From contig NZ_FOMT01000002.1 in assembly GCF_900112695.1 (NCBI RefSeq), positions 750,479 to 814,478 of the forward strand: DNA of 64,000 nucleotides, in the 5' to 3' direction. The notes below the pieces were generated by a model. It worked only from the letters and a program-made list of their open reading frames with translations, made no database searches and was not told the DNA's origin. This DNA is from Paenibacillus catalpae. Its GTDB lineage: Bacteria > Bacillota > Bacilli > Paenibacillales > Paenibacillaceae. Made by a program: the position numbers and the translations under genes. Positions 1 to 8,959 of this stretch are shown piece by piece. Each line of letters begins with the position of its first letter. Positions within the stretch are counted from its first letter, which is position 1.

Positions 1-1
1 A

Positions 2-1747
2 TATTCTTTCAGTTATCAAGTTCAAGTAAACGGCATCCCGTCGAGCAACAGCCAAATTCAAGTGGTCATTGACGGAAACGGGAAAATAACGGATTATCGC
101 GGTTTCGGCTCTCGTACAGATTATCCTTCCTCTGAAACAACGCTGACAGCTGAGCAGGCTGCCGAAAAAATGAAAAAAGATTTAAAGCTCCAATTGGCCT
201 ACATTCCCGGCGCTGACTATTACACGAACCGGACGAATACATCGGCTTACCGTCTTGGCTATATTGCCACTGGCGGGATTGGTCTGATTGATGCGAAATC
301 CGGAAAATACTTTGATGAGCAGGGTCAGCAGGCAGATTCCCTTCCAAGCTCCGGTTATTCCGCGATTACTTCTTCAGCAGCGCCATTCCAGCCGCATAAG
401 GGAGAGGAACTGACAAAGGAAGAAGCATTGGAGATTGTGTCCGCAATCACCGGATCTGATGTCTCGGAGGATACTATCCAAGCATCAAGTAGCGACAGGA
501 ATGGTCGTAAAACGTGGTCCTTGTGGTTGGGTGATCCGTTCAACGGACCGCAAGGCCGCGCCGAAGTAGATGCGGCAACAGGGCAGCTCATAGAATTTTA
601 TACTTATTCCTATCCCTCCGGGAATTCTTCTGCTCAGGAAACGGCAAAACCGGCCATCTCGGAAGCGGATGCTAAAACAAAAGCCCAAGATCTCGTAACA
701 AAGCTGTATCCGAACGCTTCGGGCAGCTTGAAGCTGATTGACCGTTCGGGAACAGTCTCATATAGTCCGGATACGGCCTATATGTTCAGCTTCCAACAGT
801 TTTATAAAGACAAACCGGTCCAGTTGTCCAACGTTCAGATTAACCTTGACGGACAAGGCAATCTGACACAGTATTATGCGACGACAACACCGACGGATAA
901 GCTAAGCGAGCTGGATTCGTTAACTGCGAAGATCAGTGAGGATGAGGCGCTTAAGCTGTACCGCGATGCCATTAGTACGGAACTGCAGTATACAACAATT
1001 GGGGGCAACTATGTTGGAGGCAAGCTTCAAGAGCAGCAAACGAAGCTTGTGTATACTCCGGTTATCAAAGAATTGGAGAACACTGGCGTTATCCTAAACG
1101 CGGTAACTGGCAAGCTGGAACAGCAGTTTGATTTCTATGGCACGACGGCAGAGAAGGGCGAGCTGCCGGCGGACGCGAAGAAGCATTGGGCATCCAAATC
1201 GCTGCAGACGATGTTTGATTACGGCATTATTAAACCGGATTCCGATGGACTCATTCATCCTGACAAAACCGTTAATAACGGAGACTGGATCAACATGCTG
1301 CAGGCCGGCTTTACAGGAGGAATCAATTACATTACTTCAGACAAACAGCGGTTTGCCGATATTCCGGTCGGCAGCGAATATGCTCAAGCCGTAGAGTATT
1401 TGGTGCAAAGGGGCTTCCTGAAAGCTTCTCCAACGCAAAAGCTGCACCCTGAGCTGGGTTTAACCCGCGGAGACTTGGCCGTATGGCTGACGAAGCTGCT
1501 CAAATATGAGAAGTTGTCCGAATTTATGGCAAGTGGTACCGATGTGTCCAAGCTGAAGGATGCTGCCCAAATCAAGAACAAGGGCGCAGTAACAATCGCT
1601 ATGAAGCTGGGGCTGCTTACAGCGGACAAAGGGAAGTTTAATCCGAATGCGCCGGTTACAAGAGCGCAGATCAGTATCGTTCTGCTAAGACTTGCAACGC
1701 TGCAGGACAAAGTAGACACGCCAATTATGAATAACAATAATTACTAA
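2..1747 (+). CDS. S-layer homology domain protein with YcdB/YcdC-PepSY-type repeats (5' end outside window)
   Basis: The reading frame is open from base 2, so the start codon and signal peptide lie upstream of the window; an internal GTG at 62 is not a convincing start. The visible part carries repeated alpha/beta modules of the YcdB/YcdC (PepSY-like) type, with phrases such as LTAEQAAEKM, ISEADAKTKA and ISEDEALKLY opening each unit. The last roughly 190 residues form about three SLH-like repeats (KKHWASKSLQTM, GSEYAQAVEYLVQRG, NPNAPVTRAQISIVLLRL). SLH domains anchor proteins to secondary cell-wall polymers, so it is probably an exported, wall-bound protein. Its function beyond anchoring is unknown. 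A clear hairpin terminator follows directly. Confidence 0.8.
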   Translation, partial: YSFSYQVQVNGIPSSNSQIQVVIDGNGKITDYRGFGSRTDYPSSETTLTAEQAAEKMKKDLKLQLAYIPGADYYTNRTNTSAYRLGYIATGGIGLIDAKSGKYFDEQGQQADSLPSSGYSAITSSAAPFQPHKGEELTKEEALEIVSAITGSDVSEDTIQASSSDRNGRKTWSLWLGDPFNGPQGRAEVDAATGQLIEFYTYSYPSGNSSAQETAKPAISEADAKTKAQDLVTKLYPNASGSLKLIDRSGTVSYSPDTAYMFSFQQFYKDKPVQLSNVQINLDGQGNLTQYYATTTPTDKLSELDSLTAKISEDEALKLYRDAISTELQYTTIGGNYVGGKLQEQQTKLVYTPVIKELENTGVILNAVTGKLEQQFDFYGTTAEKGELPADAKKHWASKSLQTMFDYGIIKPDSDGLIHPDKTVNNGDWINMLQAGFTGGINYITSDKQRFADIPVGSEYAQAVEYLVQRGFLKASPTQKLHPELGLTRGDLAVWLTKLLKYEKLSEFMASGTDVSKLKDAAQIKNKGAVTIAMKLGLLTADKGKFNPNAPVTRAQISIVLLRLATLQDKVDTPIMNNNNY

Positions 1748-1756
1748 TAGCCAAGA

Positions 1757-1784
1757 AAGCTGCCGATAACCCGGCAGCTTTTTT
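1757..1784 (+). terminator. Rho-independent terminator of the SLH protein gene
   Basis: AAGCTGCCG and CGGCAGCTT arms around a short loop, followed by a T run, ten bases after the TAA stop. Confidence 0.85.
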
Positions 1785-1870
1785 AATGTGATGAGTCCTG
1801 CCCTCAATTTACGGATATATGCAAGAGCTGCTGAAGCGAAGCTTAAGAGGGTATGGAGATAACTCACATA

Positions 1871-1902
1871 GAAAAGCTGCCGAACGGGTTCGGCAGCTTT
1901 TC
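1871..1902 (-). terminator. Terminator for the 104-residue protein gene
   Basis: Perfect GAAAAGCTGCCGAAC hairpin with A/T flanks on both sides; it lies 12 bases beyond the stop of the minus-strand gene and can work in either direction. Confidence 0.75.
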
Positions 1903-1914
1903 TATTGGCTTGTA

Positions 1915-2229
1915 TTAACCGCCGAAAGCATCCCGGAATGCCCAGCGAAGCTTGGCGACATCAACCTCCCACAGCTCGGCGATTTCGCTCGCGACGTTCT
2001 CGTCCCACCAATCGGACAGAACCTTGCGGTTTTTCTCATTTTCGGCAATAAAGATCAGGTTCTGAATAACCTTTTTATAATACAGGGTTTCAGCCTGCTC
2101 CATTTTCTCTTTTGACACCCATACCTTTAACCGTTTGACGGTTCGATATAGTTCATTGCTGCAGGCGCGGCGAATCTTTCGTGCGGACGGCAGGCCGGAG
2201 GTATGCTTTTGGGTTGTAGTTGACTTCAT
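1915..2229 (-). CDS. Conserved-looking hypothetical protein, 104 residues
   Basis: I do not recognise a domain. The ATG at 2229 is preferred because AGAGAGGAG lies about ten bases upstream; a longer frame begins 18 codons earlier without a ribosome site. The N-terminus is basic (K/R-rich to residue about 35). The remainder is charged and helical, and the C-terminus is aromatic with DWWDENVASEIAELW followed by a short helix. There is no signal peptide or membrane segment, so it is probably cytoplasmic. It has its own terminator and sits alone between an SLH protein and a cupredoxin-like protein. Confidence 0.6.
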   Translation of the reverse strand: MKSTTTQKHTSGLPSARKIRRACSNELYRTVKRLKVWVSKEKMEQAETLYYKKVIQNLIFIAENEKNRKVLSDWWDENVASEIAELWEVDVAKLRWAFRDAFGG

Positions 2230-2308
2230 CGTGAACCGACTCCTCTCTAACTCAAAATATGCGGCTGAGTTTGAGACGGTCACTTAATGAACAACGTATT
2301 ACCGTTTG

Positions 2309-2755
2309 TTAATGGACTTCGATGTAGCCGACCATGGGACCGCCATTGTTCATATCGGTATGGACCTGGCATATAATGGTGAAGGTACCGGCTTGTTCAG
2401 GCGTAAACCGGACAACCGTTGTTTGTCCTTTCTTCACCTCGCCCTTAATGCCTAGACCTTCGATGACAAAAGGATGGCTGCTGCCGTTGACGCCGCTTAT
2501 GCGAAGCTCGACCGGCTCGCCCTTGCGAAGGCTGATGCTGCCCGGATCCCAGCGGTATACTTCCAGTTTTTTGCCGTCTGCGGTAGTTGAGCTGAATTCG
2601 CCGGTTACAAGCTGGATAGTCTGTACCTTTGCCGGCTGGGTGCTTGCGGGACGCGTTCTATCCCAGCTTAAATAGACGGCTGCCAGGAGGATGATAAGCA
2701 GGGCAAATACAAACAGCTGAACATGCTTTTTATTAATAATAAACACTCTCGACAT
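2309..2755 (-). CDS. Membrane-anchored cupredoxin-like protein
   Basis: 148 residues from ATG 2755, chosen because GAGGAGGGA lies just upstream. Residues about 10-30 form a single hydrophobic segment (signal anchor), so the rest should face outside. The C-terminal about 100 residues fit a cupredoxin beta-sandwich. Candidate copper ligands are H94, C129, H132 and M135 or M141, in the order His ... Cys-x2-His ... Met found in type 1 copper sites and in the periplasmic COX2-like fold. It could carry electrons, hold copper, or be a metal-free fold relative. No neighbouring oxidase gene is present to decide this. Confidence 0.75.
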   Translation of the reverse strand: MSRVFIINKKHVQLFVFALLIILLAAVYLSWDRTRPASTQPAKVQTIQLVTGEFSSTTADGKKLEVYRWDPGSISLRKGEPVELRISGVNGSSHPFVIEGLGIKGEVKKGQTTVVRFTPEQAGTFTIICQVHTDMNNGGPMVGYIEVH

Positions 2756-2945
2756 AAGGATCCCTCCTCTTTCATAGTTCAACGGGGCTGAATTTGAAGT
2801 TATGCTAGTCTATGCGGAGGCTTGTACCTGCATGACTATTGCGCTTTCACGACAATGCCCGACTATAGGCGGGTGGATGCTTATCGGCTCCATATGGTAG
2901 AATACATTCAATTGCTATTATTTAGGATGGGGAAGGCGGTAGGAA

Positions 2946-3554
2946 ATGGATTTTATTAAGGATATATTGCATGAAGTTCTTTTATGGATTGAAAGCCTTG
3001 GTTATTTCGGCATACTAATTGGATTACTAATAGAGGTTATACCAAGTGAAATTGTATTGGGCTATGGCGGATATTTAGTATCAGAGGGGAAAATATCCTA
3101 TCTTGGCGCAGTTATTTTCGGAGTGCTTGGTGCGGTAGGGCAGAACTGGATTCTATACGCCTTTGGAAGATACGGCGGCCGTCCGCTGGTAGAGAAGTAC
3201 GGGAAATACATAAAGATCAAGACGAAGCATGTGGATATAGCGGAAAACTGGTTCAAGAAATATGGAGCCGGCATCGTATTTACAGCCCGATTCGTTCCGG
3301 TTATGCGGCAGGTTATTTCCATCCCGGCAGGAATGGCGAAGATGAATTTTACCCTGTTTACGGTTTTGACGGCTCTTGCCTCCATTCCTTGGACGATATT
3401 ATTTGTTCATTTGGGCAAAACATTAGGTGAGAACTGGGAAGATATCGATCAGAAGGCTGCTCAGTATGTACAACCGGCCATTCTGATTGCGATAGCGTTG
3501 CTTATTGTCTATGTGGTCTACAAGTTTATTCGTTCCAAGGGTAAATCCGTATAA
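2946..3554 (+). CDS. DedA family membrane protein
   Basis: 202 residues with several hydrophobic segments. It shows the DedA/SNARE-associated signature: an acidic-proline motif EVIPSE near residue 30, and FTARFVPVMRQ followed by a PAG step at residues 112-129, which hold the conserved Arg residues. DedA proteins are inner-membrane lipid transporters or scramblases linked to membrane potential and undecaprenyl or phosphatidylethanolamine flipping; the exact substrate here cannot be read. The gene begins with GGGGAAGGCGGTAGGAA before the ATG and is followed 29 bases later by the thioredoxin-like gene, so the two may be co-transcribed. Confidence 0.85.
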   Translation: MDFIKDILHEVLLWIESLGYFGILIGLLIEVIPSEIVLGYGGYLVSEGKISYLGAVIFGVLGAVGQNWILYAFGRYGGRPLVEKYGKYIKIKTKHVDIAENWFKKYGAGIVFTARFVPVMRQVISIPAGMAKMNFTLFTVLTALASIPWTILFVHLGKTLGENWEDIDQKAAQYVQPAILIAIALLIVYVVYKFIRSKGKSV

Positions 3555-3583
3555 TAAATGAGGATGAAGAAAGAGGGATGAAC

Positions 3584-4153
3584 ATGAGCAGAAGCGTTGC
3601 AGAGAAATTAAACAAAGGCATCACGCCGCAGCAGTTTGTTGAAGGGATGACCAAGAATAAGGAAGCCTTCCAAGGCTGGTATGACAAATTTGAATGGGCG
3701 GACAAAAACGACCGCGAGTTTTTCGAATCGCTGAAGAGCCGTAATGATCTGCGCGTCTTTATTCTGATGGCTGACTGGTGCGGCGATGTTGTTCGTAATA
3801 TTCCGGTTGTGTTTCGCGCTCTTGAGACAGGAGAAGTTCCGGTTGAAGTGCTCATCATGGAAGAAAACATCGATACAATGGACCAATTCCTGACGATGGG
3901 AGGACGTTCTGTACCGGTCGTTATCTTGACGGATGCAGAAGGTCAGGTGATTCATGGCACTTGGGGTCCAAGGCCTACATATGTACAGGAGCCGATGGTG
4001 CTCTTCAAGAAGGAGAATCCGGATCGTGAAGCAGCGGATTACCAGGAAAAGCTTGCGGTAACCCGTCAGGAGATTATGCGCCGATACGGAGAAGGCACCG
4101 GTTATCACGCTCTTGTCGTACAAGAACTGAGAGCTTTAATAGAATCGATTTAA
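3584..4153 (+). CDS. Thioredoxin-family protein (single-cysteine active site)
   Basis: 189 residues from ATG 3584; AGAGGG ends six bases upstream, whereas the alternative ATG at 3578 touches the ribosome site. The thioredoxin fold is recognised from LMADWCGDVVRNIPV near residues 62-76 and the cis-proline step RSVPVVILTD. The usual WCxxC has only C66, because the second cysteine is Val. A classical dithiol exchange is therefore unlikely; a monothiol or scaffold role is possible. It is the Thioredoxin_9 type common in Bacilli. Its start lies 29 bases after dedA, and its stop is 24 bases before the MBL hydrolase gene. Confidence 0.8.
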   Translation: MSRSVAEKLNKGITPQQFVEGMTKNKEAFQGWYDKFEWADKNDREFFESLKSRNDLRVFILMADWCGDVVRNIPVVFRALETGEVPVEVLIMEENIDTMDQFLTMGGRSVPVVILTDAEGQVIHGTWGPRPTYVQEPMVLFKKENPDREAADYQEKLAVTRQEIMRRYGEGTGYHALVVQELRALIESI

Positions 4154-4177
4154 CGGATCAGATTGGAGCAACATGGA

Positions 4178-4813
4178 ATGCGTATTGAAACGTTTAACTT
4201 AGGCCCGCTGCAAACCAATGCTTATTTATTAACGGAAAAAAACGAGCAGACCGGCGAAGAACGCGGGATTGTTATTGATCCGGGTATGGGGCCAAAGAGG
4301 CTCCTGGACCGGATCGCAGGAGTGAAGATTGAAGCCATCCTGCTGACTCATGCCCATTTTGATCATATGGGTGGCGTGGAGGATGTAAGGAAGGCCGCAG
4401 GTTGCCCGGTGTACATCCATGATCTTGAGGCAGATTGGCTGACCGATGCGCGCAAGAACGGCTCGCTGCGCTGGTCGGACGTTACGCCGCCGCTTACGAC
4501 AGGTCCGGCTGAATTCGCGCTGGATGAAGGACAGACGCTGAATTTCATCGGCCATTCGTTCAAAGTGCTCCACACGCCGGGTCATTCTCCCGGAAGTGTA
4601 AGCTTCCTTTGCGGTAATGACATCTTCTCAGGCGATGTTCTGTTCAAGCAATCGGTCGGACGGACTGACCTTCCGGGCGGCCGGGAACGGGATTTGTTCG
4701 ATTCCATACAATTGAAGCTGTATAAGCTTCCGCCTGAAGTTACGGTATATCCGGGACATGGTCCCAAAACAACGATTGGTTTTGAGATGGCGAATAATCC
4801 ATTTGTGAGATAA
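4178..4813 (+). CDS. MBL-fold metallo-hydrolase (glyoxalase II-like)
   Basis: 211 residues. ATG 4178 has GGAG nine bases upstream; a TTG five codons earlier is less likely. The metal motif LTHAHFDHMGG gives H58, H60, D62 and H63. Further ligands are the His of HTPGHSPGS, the Asp of FSGDVLF and the His of YPGHGPKT, all in the order seen in glyoxalase II and YqgX-like hydrolases. The substrate is probably a thioester or similar small ester, but this cannot be told. It is last in the apparent dedA-trx-MBL run and is followed by a hairpin. Confidence 0.85.
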   Translation: MRIETFNLGPLQTNAYLLTEKNEQTGEERGIVIDPGMGPKRLLDRIAGVKIEAILLTHAHFDHMGGVEDVRKAAGCPVYIHDLEADWLTDARKNGSLRWSDVTPPLTTGPAEFALDEGQTLNFIGHSFKVLHTPGHSPGSVSFLCGNDIFSGDVLFKQSVGRTDLPGGRERDLFDSIQLKLYKLPPEVTVYPGHGPKTTIGFEMANNPFVR

Positions 4814-4823
4814 GCCCCTTATT

Positions 4824-4852
4824 GAACCGCTGGCTGATATGGCCGGCGGTTC
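4824..4852 (+). terminator. Probable terminator after the MBL gene
   Basis: GAACCGC and GCGGTTC arms with inner GGC/GCC pairing; the T tail is weak. Confidence 0.5.
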
Positions 4853-4963
4853 CTTGCATTTCAGGATTCATTCCCGGAAATATGGAAAAGCGGATTCAAA
4901 TCTGAGACAATACAGGTATGGACTTTTTGTAAAAGTAGAAGTTTGAAGGGATGGTGCAGTTGT

Positions 4964-7207
4964 TTGGCGGATACTAAGGTGAAGCACGTGGAAGAGGAAG
5001 CAGGCAGCACAGGCAAACGGACATCCGAGCAGATTGCTGCAGAGAATGAACAGATCATTAAAGGCATGGCATCGCAGCTGTCAATTCCAATAACGAAGGT
5101 GAAAGCGGCTGTAGCTTTGCTGGACGAAGGAAATACAATTCCGTTTATCGCACGCTACCGGAAAGAGATGACCGGAGAACTGGATGAGAATGACCTGCGG
5201 GCGATTGAAGAACGGCTGCAATATATGCGTAATCTGGAAGATCGCAAACGTGAAGTTATTCGTCTTATAGATGAGCAGGGTAAGCTGACCGACGAGCTTC
5301 GCAGCTCGATTGTGGCTGCAGGCAAGCTGCAGGAAGTGGAAGACCTGTACCGCCCTTACCGGCAAAAGCGGAAGACACGTGCCAGCGTAGCGAAGGAACG
5401 CGGCTTGGAGCCGCTTGCGCTGTGGCTGTGGGCACAGCCACGCCAAGGCGAGCCGCATGCAGAAGCGGCCAAATACATAAGCGAAGACAAAGGGGTAGCC
5501 TCAGCTGAAGAGGCCCTTCATGGCGCTATGGATATCCTGGCAGAAAATATAGCGGATGATGCGGCAATTCGCTCATGGGTGCGGAAGCATACCTTTGACC
5601 AGGCGCTGCTTCGTACCGAAGCGAAAAATGCAGATTCCGAATCGGTCTACGAGATGTACTACAGCTATCAGGAGCCGGTCCGCAAGCTGCCTCCGCATCG
5701 CGTATTGGCGATCAACCGCGGGGAGCGGGAGGATGTGCTTCGCGTCACATTCGAGCTCTCGACAGAACGGATTCATGAATTTATCCAGCGCAAGGTGCTT
5801 CGCCAGCAGACCGCTCCAGCTGTACGAGATGTATTAATTGCGGTCATCGAGGATGCTTATAAACGGCTGATCGCCCCGTCCATTGAACGGGAAGTACGCG
5901 GCGAGCTGACGGAGAAGGCGGAGGAGCATGCGATCTCCATCTTCTCGGAAAATCTGCGCAACCTTCTTCTGCAGCCTCCCGTGCGGGGCAATGTGGTATT
6001 GGGGGTCGATCCGGCGTACCGGACAGGCTGTAAGCTTGCGGTTATCGATGATACCGGCAAGCTGATGGAAGTAGCCGTTACTTATCCGACCCCTCCCAAC
6101 AATAAAGTCGCTGAAGCCGAGCGAACCATTAATGGTCTTATTGACCGTTACGGTGTTACCCTTATCGTTATCGGCAACGGGACAGCCTCCCGCGAAACGG
6201 AGCAGTTTATTGCCGGACTGATTGGCAAACGGAAGGCTGCCGGACAAACCGTGCAGAAATACATTATCGTAAGCGAGGCTGGGGCGAGTGTCTATTCCGC
6301 TTCCAAGCTGGCTGCTGAAGAATTTCCTGATCTGGATGTTGCGGAACGGAGCGCTGTCTCTATTGCACGCCGTCTGCAGGATCCGCTGGCAGAGCTCGTC
6401 AAGATTGAGCCAAAAGCGATCGGCGTCGGACAATACCAGCATGACGTCAGCCAGAAGCGGCTGGATGAAAGCCTTGGAGGGGTAGTAGAATCTGCCGTTA
6501 ACCATGTTGGCGTAGACGTGAATACCGCTTCAGCTTCTCTGCTCTCTTATGTGGCGGGGATTAATGCGACGATTGCCAAAAATATCGTCAAATACCGGGA
6601 GGAAAACGGCCGGTTCGCGAAACGCGGCCAGCTGCAGAAGGTACCGCGGCTTGGCGCCAAATCCTACGAGCAGTGCATCGGCTTCCTTCGGATTCCGGAA
6701 GCAGCAAATCCGCTGGACCGTACGCCGATTCACCCGGAATCTTATGATGTCGTGGATAAATTGTTTGGCCAGCTCGGCCTGAAGCAAAGCCAGCTTGGTA
6801 CCGATGAGCTGAAAGAAAAGCTTTCTGTTGTTGATCCTTCTGCTCTTGCAGATTCGTTAGGTGTAGGTGTTCCTACGTTAAAGGATATTATCGACAGCCT
6901 GCTTCGTCCGGGACGTGATCCGCGTGAGGAGCTGCCTCCTCCGATTTTCCATACCGATGTTCTGAATATTGAAGATCTGACGCCAGGGATGGAATTGCAA
7001 GGTACCGTACGCAACGTGATTGACTTTGGCGCCTTTATCGATATCGGCATTAAGAATGATGGTCTTGTCCATATTTCTCAGCTGAGTGATAAATTTGTGA
7101 AGCATCCGATGGATGTTGTATCGGTAGGCGACAATGTCACGGTATGGGTGCTTGGCGTTGACCTGAAGAAAGGACGAGTGTCCCTTACCATGCGCAAGCA
7201 GGCATAA
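4964..7207 (+). CDS. tex: Tex family RNA-binding transcription accessory protein
   Basis: Full-length Tex (about 747 residues). The start is taken as TTG 4964, eight bases after AAGGGATGG; an upstream TTG at 4943 is in frame. Order of domains: the N-terminal Tex helical region (IPFIARYRKEMTGELDE), a YqgF/RuvX-like nuclease fold (GVDPAYRTGCKLAVID), helix-hairpin-helix segments (NTASASLLSYVAGINATIAKNIV), and a C-terminal S1 RNA-binding domain (GTVRNVIDFGAFIDIG). Tex/Spt6-like proteins bind nucleic acid and act on transcription elongation; the precise bacterial role is not settled. It is monocistronic here. Confidence 0.95.
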   Translation: MADTKVKHVEEEAGSTGKRTSEQIAAENEQIIKGMASQLSIPITKVKAAVALLDEGNTIPFIARYRKEMTGELDENDLRAIEERLQYMRNLEDRKREVIRLIDEQGKLTDELRSSIVAAGKLQEVEDLYRPYRQKRKTRASVAKERGLEPLALWLWAQPRQGEPHAEAAKYISEDKGVASAEEALHGAMDILAENIADDAAIRSWVRKHTFDQALLRTEAKNADSESVYEMYYSYQEPVRKLPPHRVLAINRGEREDVLRVTFELSTERIHEFIQRKVLRQQTAPAVRDVLIAVIEDAYKRLIAPSIEREVRGELTEKAEEHAISIFSENLRNLLLQPPVRGNVVLGVDPAYRTGCKLAVIDDTGKLMEVAVTYPTPPNNKVAEAERTINGLIDRYGVTLIVIGNGTASRETEQFIAGLIGKRKAAGQTVQKYIIVSEAGASVYSASKLAAEEFPDLDVAERSAVSIARRLQDPLAELVKIEPKAIGVGQYQHDVSQKRLDESLGGVVESAVNHVGVDVNTASASLLSYVAGINATIAKNIVKYREENGRFAKRGQLQKVPRLGAKSYEQCIGFLRIPEAANPLDRTPIHPESYDVVDKLFGQLGLKQSQLGTDELKEKLSVVDPSALADSLGVGVPTLKDIIDSLLRPGRDPREELPPPIFHTDVLNIEDLTPGMELQGTVRNVIDFGAFIDIGIKNDGLVHISQLSDKFVKHPMDVVSVGDNVTVWVLGVDLKKGRVSLTMRKQA

Positions 7208-7227
7208 TTTCGGGCTTGCTGGTTCGC

Positions 7228-7233
7228 TATAAT
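7228..7233 (+). promoter_or_regulatory. Candidate -10 box of the Rrf2 regulator gene
   Basis: TATAAT 50 bases before the Rrf2 start, just after the tex stop. No good -35 is visible, so it may depend on an activator or be chance. Confidence 0.4.
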
Positions 7234-7284
7234 GGACCCTATAATACAGATGTGCCTCTAAGATCCTACTTAAGGAAGGAGAGG

Positions 7285-7776
7285 ATGGACATCATTACTC
7301 AACCTGTTAATCAAACGGATAAAGAACGTTGCAGCAGCGCTCCTAACCACAAATGGTTTGGTCTATCCCTGCAGGCACTTGTTGTGCTTTCCCATAAGCC
7401 TAATGCTTGTACCAGCGCAGAGCTTGCCGGTCATCTAAAGACAGAAGCAACGATGCTGCGCCGTGTGCTTGCCAAGCTTGCCCGTGAGCAGCTCCTTGAG
7501 ACACGGGAAGGCCGCGATGGAGGATACCGCTTGAAGCGCGTCCCGGACAAGATTACTCTCGCAGATGTTTATTTGGCTCTGCGCGTAGGTGAGCCGTTAT
7601 GCAGCGGCATGATCGACACAACAGGCATCCATGACTTTGGACAGGAGATGCGGGTTGCTTTTATGGAAATAACAGATGAAGTGGAACGGAGAACGATCGA
7701 AGTACTTAGTCAGGTCACGATTGCCCAGCTTTCTGAACGCATCTGCACGTTGAAACGTATGGATTTGTATAAATAA
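7285..7776 (+). CDS. Rrf2 family transcriptional regulator
   Basis: 163 residues from ATG 7285, which directly follows AAGGAAGGAGAGG; the longer frame from 7216 crosses the promoter. The winged-helix DNA-binding region at residues 28-85 contains the Rrf2 pattern LKTEATMLRRVLAKLAREQLL and the wing EGRDGGYRLKR. The three-cysteine cluster that binds Fe-S in IscR/NsrR is not present; only one Cys lies in that region (PLCSG). Sensing through a thiol or a small ligand is therefore more likely. It precedes a nitroreductase, a common pairing for redox or quinone-responsive control. Confidence 0.85.
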   Translation: MDIITQPVNQTDKERCSSAPNHKWFGLSLQALVVLSHKPNACTSAELAGHLKTEATMLRRVLAKLAREQLLETREGRDGGYRLKRVPDKITLADVYLALRVGEPLCSGMIDTTGIHDFGQEMRVAFMEITDEVERRTIEVLSQVTIAQLSERICTLKRMDLYK

Positions 7777-7784
7777 AAACGAGC

Positions 7785-7835
7785 GGCGGGAAAATAGTCA
7801 CAATAGACCAGTTGACTTTCCGCCGTTTCGATTTT
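7785..7835 (+). terminator. Possible terminator after the Rrf2 gene
   Basis: GGCGGGAAAATAGTCA pairs imperfectly with TGACTTTCCGCC, and is followed by a T-rich tail. The remaining 200 bases to the nitroreductase hold an AT-rich leader with no clear palindrome. Confidence 0.5.
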
Positions 7836-8031
7836 ATACTGTTATCAAAGTTGTTACAGATTCGAACGTATTACTTACAGCATAGAAGGCATATGAGTTC
7901 AACTATAACTGTGATAAATTGTTCGCAGTTTAATCTGTGGTTCATTCTTCACAGTCGTCCTCTTTATGTCTTTTTTTGATTTTAACTGAGCAATCTGGAA
8001 CACAGATAAACTTATTTGGAGGGAACCAACA

Positions 8032-8673
8032 ATGACTATCGAAACACAAGTAAAAGATTTTACTGAAGTATTAACATCCCGTCGTTCTGTTCGTCATTAT
8101 GATCCATCTTTCAAAATCTCGGACGAAGAAATTAAAGAAATTTTGGAACTGGCGACGAAAGCACCATCCTCGGCTAATACACAATCCTGGCGTTTCCTCG
8201 TTATTACAGACCAAGCATTGAAAGATCAGCTGCTGCCAATCGCTAATAATCAGCAGCAGGTTGTTGATGCATCAGCGGTTGTTGTTATTCTTGGTGATCT
8301 GGAAATGTACACCAAGCTTGGCGAGATCAATGAGGCGGCTGTTAATGCTGGTTACATGACAGAAGAGGTTGCACAACGCTTCACGGAGAACTACCAGAAG
8401 CTGCTCACATCCATTCCGAAGGAGCGTCTGACCGAAATGGTTGCGTTTGACGCCGGGCTTGTATCGATGCAAATTATGCTCGCAGCAAGATCGAAAGGAT
8501 ATGACACTGTACCGATGGGTGGTTATGACCGCGCTAAGCTGAAAGCCTTCTTCGAAATTCCGGATCGTTACCTGCCGCTTCTTGTATTGCCAATCGGCAA
8601 AGCGAAAGAAGAAGGCCGTCCGACGGTACGCCTTCCGCTTGATGAGATTACGTTCTGGAACGGCGTGAAGTAA
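8032..8673 (+). CDS. Nitroreductase family protein
   Basis: 213 residues, ATG preceded by GGAGGGAACC. The FMN-binding nitroreductase pattern is clear: SRRSVRHYDP at residues 16-25, then LATKAPSSANTQSWRF, and the C-terminal LLVLPIGKAKEEGRPTVR. These enzymes reduce nitroaromatics, quinones or similar compounds with NAD(P)H and FMN in the cytoplasm. The Rrf2 regulator immediately upstream is the likely controller. It has its own 255-base leader and terminator, so it is probably a single-gene unit. Confidence 0.9.
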   Translation: MTIETQVKDFTEVLTSRRSVRHYDPSFKISDEEIKEILELATKAPSSANTQSWRFLVITDQALKDQLLPIANNQQQVVDASAVVVILGDLEMYTKLGEINEAAVNAGYMTEEVAQRFTENYQKLLTSIPKERLTEMVAFDAGLVSMQIMLAARSKGYDTVPMGGYDRAKLKAFFEIPDRYLPLLVLPIGKAKEEGRPTVRLPLDEITFWNGVK

Positions 8674-8685
8674 TCGTAGATAATA

Positions 8686-8720
8686 AAAACTCCCGCAGCT
8701 ATCAGCTGGCGGGAGTTTTT
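8686..8720. terminator. Bidirectional terminator between nitroreductase and cmpA
   Basis: AAAACTCCCGC and GCGGGAGTTTT arms; A run on one side and T run on the other serve both convergent genes. Confidence 0.85.
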
Positions 8721-8730
8721 GCACTGGTAT

Positions 8731-8883
8731 TTAATGTAGTGTTATTTCGGGACGGCTGTCGTCTTCGTTTTTCGTCGTTTGCTTGCTCCGATAGAAATAC
8801 CAGCATTCATTCAGCAGCTTGATCTGCCTAAGGTCTTTCTTCTGGAAAGCACGCATCATTTGATTGCAGAGCCATTGAGGCAT
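8731..8883 (-). CDS. cmpA: Cortex morphogenetic protein CmpA-like, 50 residues
   Basis: A short frame starting at ATG 8883 with GGAAGGAG nine bases upstream. The protein begins MPQWLCNQMMRAFQKKD and continues with a QIKLLNECWYFYR core. As I recall the Bacillus subtilis CmpA sequence, this matches its MPxWL...AF..KD...QIKLLN.CWYFYR pattern. CmpA is a sporulation checkpoint protein that, with ClpXP, removes defective SpoIVA and so gates cortex assembly. The copy here has about 13 extra charged residues after the conserved end (B. subtilis CmpA is 37 residues). It shares a bidirectional terminator with the nitroreductase gene. Confidence 0.85.
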   Translation of the reverse strand: MPQWLCNQMMRAFQKKDLRQIKLLNECWYFYRSKQTTKNEDDSRPEITLH

Positions 8884-8959
8884 TCATATCTACTCCTTCC
8901 GGCCATACCTGATGTACTAATACGATATGGGGAAGGGCGAATGTCCGTGCAGGTCCTAC

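Noticed and set aside
7850..8031. Operator for the Rrf2 regulator before the nitroreductase
   Set aside because: The leader is AT-rich with repeated CTGTG/CACAG fragments, but no convincing palindrome.
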